Below are positions 61,551 to 64,000 of a DNA stretch of 64,000 bases, piece by piece. Both the position numbers and the translations under genes were made by a program. Source of the stretch: Candidatus Rhodoferax odensensis (GTDB lineage Bacteria > Pseudomonadota > Gammaproteobacteria > Burkholderiales > Burkholderiaceae_C); the NCBI GenBank assembly GCA_016718405.1, contig JADKDJ010000004.1, positions 1 to 64,000 of the forward strand. Direction: 5' to 3'. The notes beneath the pieces were generated by a model that saw only the letters and a list, made by a program, of their open reading frames with translations, did not search any database and was not told the origin of the DNA. Positions within the stretch are counted from its first letter, which is position 1. Each line of letters starts with the position of its first letter.

Positions 61551-64000
61551 ATGAACGCACCGCTGCCCGAGCACATTCGCCTTGCCCTGGAAACCGTCAC
61601 TCTGGACGACAAATACGCGCTCGACCAGGGGCGCGCCTTCATGAGTGGCATCCACGCCTTGGTCAAGCTGCCCATGCTGCAGCAGTTGCGCGACCAGCGG
61701 GTCGGCAAGAACACCGGTGGCTTCATCAGCGGTTACCGCGGCTCACCCTTGGGTGGTTATGACCAGGCACTGGTCAAGGCGCAGAAGTACCTGCAGGCAC
61801 GCAACATCGTGTTCCAGCCTGGCGTCAACGAGGAGTTGGCGGCCACAGCGTTATGGGGTACCCAGCAAATCGGCTTTGCCCCCAAGGGCAGTAACAAGTT
61901 CGACGGTGTATTTGGCATTTGGTACGGCAAGGGCCCGGGCGTGGACCGCTGCTCGGACGTGTTCAAACACGCCAACATGGCGGGCACCACGCCCTGGGGC
62001 GGCGTGATTGCGGTGGCCGGGGACGACCATGTGGCCAAGAGTTCCACCGCCGTGCACCAGAGCGACCATATTTTCAAGGCCTGTGGCTCGCCGGTGTTCT
62101 TTCCCTCGACCGTGCAAGAGATACTGGACCTGGGCGTTCACGCCTTCGCCATGAGCCGCTTCTCCGGCGTCTGGGCCGGCATGAAGACGATTCAGGAGAT
62201 TGTTGAATCCAGCGCCACGGTGGAGATTGACCCGGATCGGGTGCAGATCATCATGCCGACCGACTTCGAGATGCCACCGGGCGGCGTGCACATTCGCTGG
62301 CCGGACCACGCGTTGGACCAGGAGGCACGCTTGTTCGATTTCAAGTGGTACGCCGCGCTGGCCTACATCCGCGCTAACCGACTGAACTACAACGTCATCG
62401 AGGGTCCGCATGACCGACTCGGGCTGATCGCCAGCGGCAAGGCCTTCAACGACACGCGCCAGGCCTTGATCGACCTGGGCCTGGACGACGCTACCTGCCA
62501 ACGCATCGGCATCCGGCTGCACAAGGTAGGCGTGGTGTGGCCGCTCGAAGCCCAGTCCACCCGCGAGTTCGCGACCGGTCTGCGCGAGATCCTGGTGATC
62601 GAGGAGAAGCGCCAAGTCATCGAATACCAGGTCAAGGAGCAGCTTTACAACTGGCGCAGCGACGTGCGCCCGTTGGTGCTGGGTAAGTTTGACGAAATCG
62701 AAGGTGACTTCAGTGGTGGTGAATGGTCGGTGCCCAACCCGGCCGCGCACACCCTGTTGCGCGCCAATGCCGACTTGTCGCCCGCCCTGATTGCCCGTGC
62801 CTTGGCGCAGCGACTCTCGCGCCTGGGATTGGACGCCGACTTGACGGCACGCATGCAGACGCGCCTGGCCTTGCTGCAAGCCAAGGAGCGCGCCATGCAG
62901 GTGCTCGAAGTCAAGGCTGATCGCCAACCCTGGTTCTGCTCGGGCTGCCCGCACAACACCTCGACCAAGGTGCCCGAGGGTTCGCGCGCCATGGCCGGCA
63001 TTGGTTGCCACTTCATGTCGATCTGGATGGACCGCGCCACCGTGGGCTTCACCCAGATGGGTGGCGAGGGCGTGCCCTGGATGGGTCAGCAGCCCTTCTC
63101 CAACGAGCAACACGTGTTTGCCAATCTGGGCGACGGCACCTACTTTCACAGCGGCTCACTGGCCATTCGTCAGAGTATTGCGGCGGGCGTGAACATCACT
63201 TACAAGATTCTTTACAACGACGCGGTGGCCATGACCGGCGGCCAGCAGGTGGGTGAGCGGCCGGAAGGGCATTCGGTGCTGCAGATTGCGCAGTCGATGC
63301 GCGCCGAGGGCGTGGTCAAGTGTGTGGTGGTGACCGATGAGCCCGCCAAGTACGCGGGCCTGACGCTGGCCGAAGGCGTCACGGTGCACCATCGCGATGA
63401 GCTCGACCGCATCCAGCGCGAGTTCCGGGTGATCTTGGGCACCACCGTCATCATTTACGACCAGACCTGCGCCACCGAAAAACGGCGCCGCCGCAAGCGC
63501 GGCAGTCTGGTGGACCCAGCGGTTCGGGTGGTCATCAATGAACTGGTGTGCGAAGGCTGTGGCGACTGCAGCGTGCAGTCCAATTGCCTGTCGGTGGAGC
63601 CGCTGGAGACCGAGTTCGGTCGCAAGCGGCAAATCAACCAATCCACTTGCAACAAGGATTTTTCCTGCGTCAAGGGTTTTTGCCCGAGCTTCGTCACGGT
63701 CGAAGGCGGGCAGCTGAAGAAGAAGTCCAAGGCGGCCGCGGGGACACCAAGCCCGACGCAACTGGGCACCTTACCCGAACCGGTTGTGCCCGAGCTGGGC
63801 GGCGCGCAGCAAGATGTGTGGGGCATCGTGGTGGCGGGAGTGGGTGGCACCGGCGTCATCACCATCGGCCAGTTGCTTGGGGTTGCGGCGCACCTGGACG
63901 GCAAGGGTATCGTCACGCAGGACGCCGGGGGTCTGGCGCAAAAGGGTGGCGCCACCTGGAGCCACGTGCTGATTGGCGTCAACCAGGAGGTCATTCGCAC
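61551..64000 (+). CDS. Indolepyruvate ferredoxin oxidoreductase, fused subunits, cut by the window end
   Basis: ATG 61551 after CTGGAG opens a reading frame that continues past 64000 (more than 816 residues; family about 1150-1200). N-terminal Pyr-type ThDP domain (GFISGYRGSPLGGYDQALVK, GVNEELAATALWGTQQIG), central region with WFCSGCPHNTSTKVPEGS and a ThDP-binding part around NLGDGTYFHSGSLAI, an iron-sulfur segment CEGCGDC to CNKDFSCVKGFCPSF, and the start of the gamma domain (GVGGTGVITIGQLLG, GGLAQKGGATWSHV). It oxidises aryl-pyruvates from aromatic amino acids to aryl-acetyl-CoA. An Lrp regulator is divergent. Confidence 0.93.
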   Translation, partial: MNAPLPEHIRLALETVTLDDKYALDQGRAFMSGIHALVKLPMLQQLRDQRVGKNTGGFISGYRGSPLGGYDQALVKAQKYLQARNIVFQPGVNEELAATALWGTQQIGFAPKGSNKFDGVFGIWYGKGPGVDRCSDVFKHANMAGTTPWGGVIAVAGDDHVAKSSTAVHQSDHIFKACGSPVFFPSTVQEILDLGVHAFAMSRFSGVWAGMKTIQEIVESSATVEIDPDRVQIIMPTDFEMPPGGVHIRWPDHALDQEARLFDFKWYAALAYIRANRLNYNVIEGPHDRLGLIASGKAFNDTRQALIDLGLDDATCQRIGIRLHKVGVVWPLEAQSTREFATGLREILVIEEKRQVIEYQVKEQLYNWRSDVRPLVLGKFDEIEGDFSGGEWSVPNPAAHTLLRANADLSPALIARALAQRLSRLGLDADLTARMQTRLALLQAKERAMQVLEVKADRQPWFCSGCPHNTSTKVPEGSRAMAGIGCHFMSIWMDRATVGFTQMGGEGVPWMGQQPFSNEQHVFANLGDGTYFHSGSLAIRQSIAAGVNITYKILYNDAVAMTGGQQVGERPEGHSVLQIAQSMRAEGVVKCVVVTDEPAKYAGLTLAEGVTVHHRDELDRIQREFRVILGTTVIIYDQTCATEKRRRRKRGSLVDPAVRVVINELVCEGCGDCSVQSNCLSVEPLETEFGRKRQINQSTCNKDFSCVKGFCPSFVTVEGGQLKKKSKAAAGTPSPTQLGTLPEPVVPELGGAQQDVWGIVVAGVGGTGVITIGQLLGVAAHLDGKGIVTQDAGGLAQKGGATWSHVLIGVNQEVIR

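Noticed and set aside
1..64000. CRISPR arrays, tRNA or rRNA genes, prophage or intact insertion sequences
   Set aside because: No spaced direct-repeat array, cloverleaf-like sequence, rRNA stretch or transposase/integrase motif was recognised by eye; a dedicated scan was not possible.

Overview
The window looks like a chromosomal segment of a GC-rich betaproteobacterium of the order Burkholderiales, most like Comamonadaceae (Rhodoferax or Polaromonas type). The evidence is familiar gene order (gatCAB divergent from mreBCD-mrdA; ilvE, a small CHCC zinc-finger gene, then waaF; purB next to a glutathione transferase gene; glnE divergent from yhdP) together with PEP-CTERM proteins and two-component genes typical of that group. 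This is inferred from protein resemblance; no search was run. I saw no rRNA, tRNA, CRISPR array or intact insertion sequence.

Layout. 1-5.9 kb: almost every gene is interrupted by small frameshifts (sensor kinase, PIN toxin with its antitoxin, VOC protein, small repeat protein, three periplasmic or membrane proteins), so this stretch is either decaying or badly sequenced. 6.2-17.2 kb: an accessory region of small secreted proteins (NGxxx pentapeptide-repeat protein, ADYC-like protein, DUF3574-like lipoprotein, two PEP-CTERM proteins, a two-repeat HTP protein) mixed with the separate parts of a phosphorelay (TPR-GAF-PAS histidine kinase, two stand-alone receivers, a stand-alone Hpt protein, an OmpR/PhoB-type regulator). 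17.3-64 kb: mostly housekeeping genes: panE, radA, infA, ilvE, waaF, an RstAB-like two-component pair, ampG, an M48 protease, indolepyruvate/phenylpyruvate decarboxylase, xthA, pyrE, gatCAB, mreBCD, mrdA, purB, hldE-type adenylyltransferase, glnE, yhdP, a nitrilase, a FixLJ-like pair, mltA, an Lrp regulator, and a fused indolepyruvate oxidoreductase cut by the window end.

Main discovery. Six promoters within 14 kb (3.3, 6.2, 9.6, 14.8, 16.7 and 17.2 kb) share one architecture: hexamers related to GATACA arranged as direct repeats in two pairs, always pointing at the downstream gene, followed exactly 9 bp later by a -10-like hexamer (CACAAT, CACACT, CAGAAT, CACACT, GATCAT, GATCAT). In four of the six the hexamer starts fall at exactly 0, 9, 30 and 41; one has an extra upstream pair and a spacing one base shorter; one uses 0, 11, 41 and 52. 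Direct repeats at 11 bp just upstream of a -10 element are what PhoB/OmpR-family activators use, and such a regulator is encoded inside the region (15137-15871). The targets are the pentapeptide/ADYC operon, both full-length HTP-repeat genes, two otherwise anonymous small ORFs (48 and 69 aa) and one stand-alone receiver. I propose a local phosphorelay-controlled regulon of small, mostly exported proteins. The architecture is read directly from sequence; the regulator assignment is inference.
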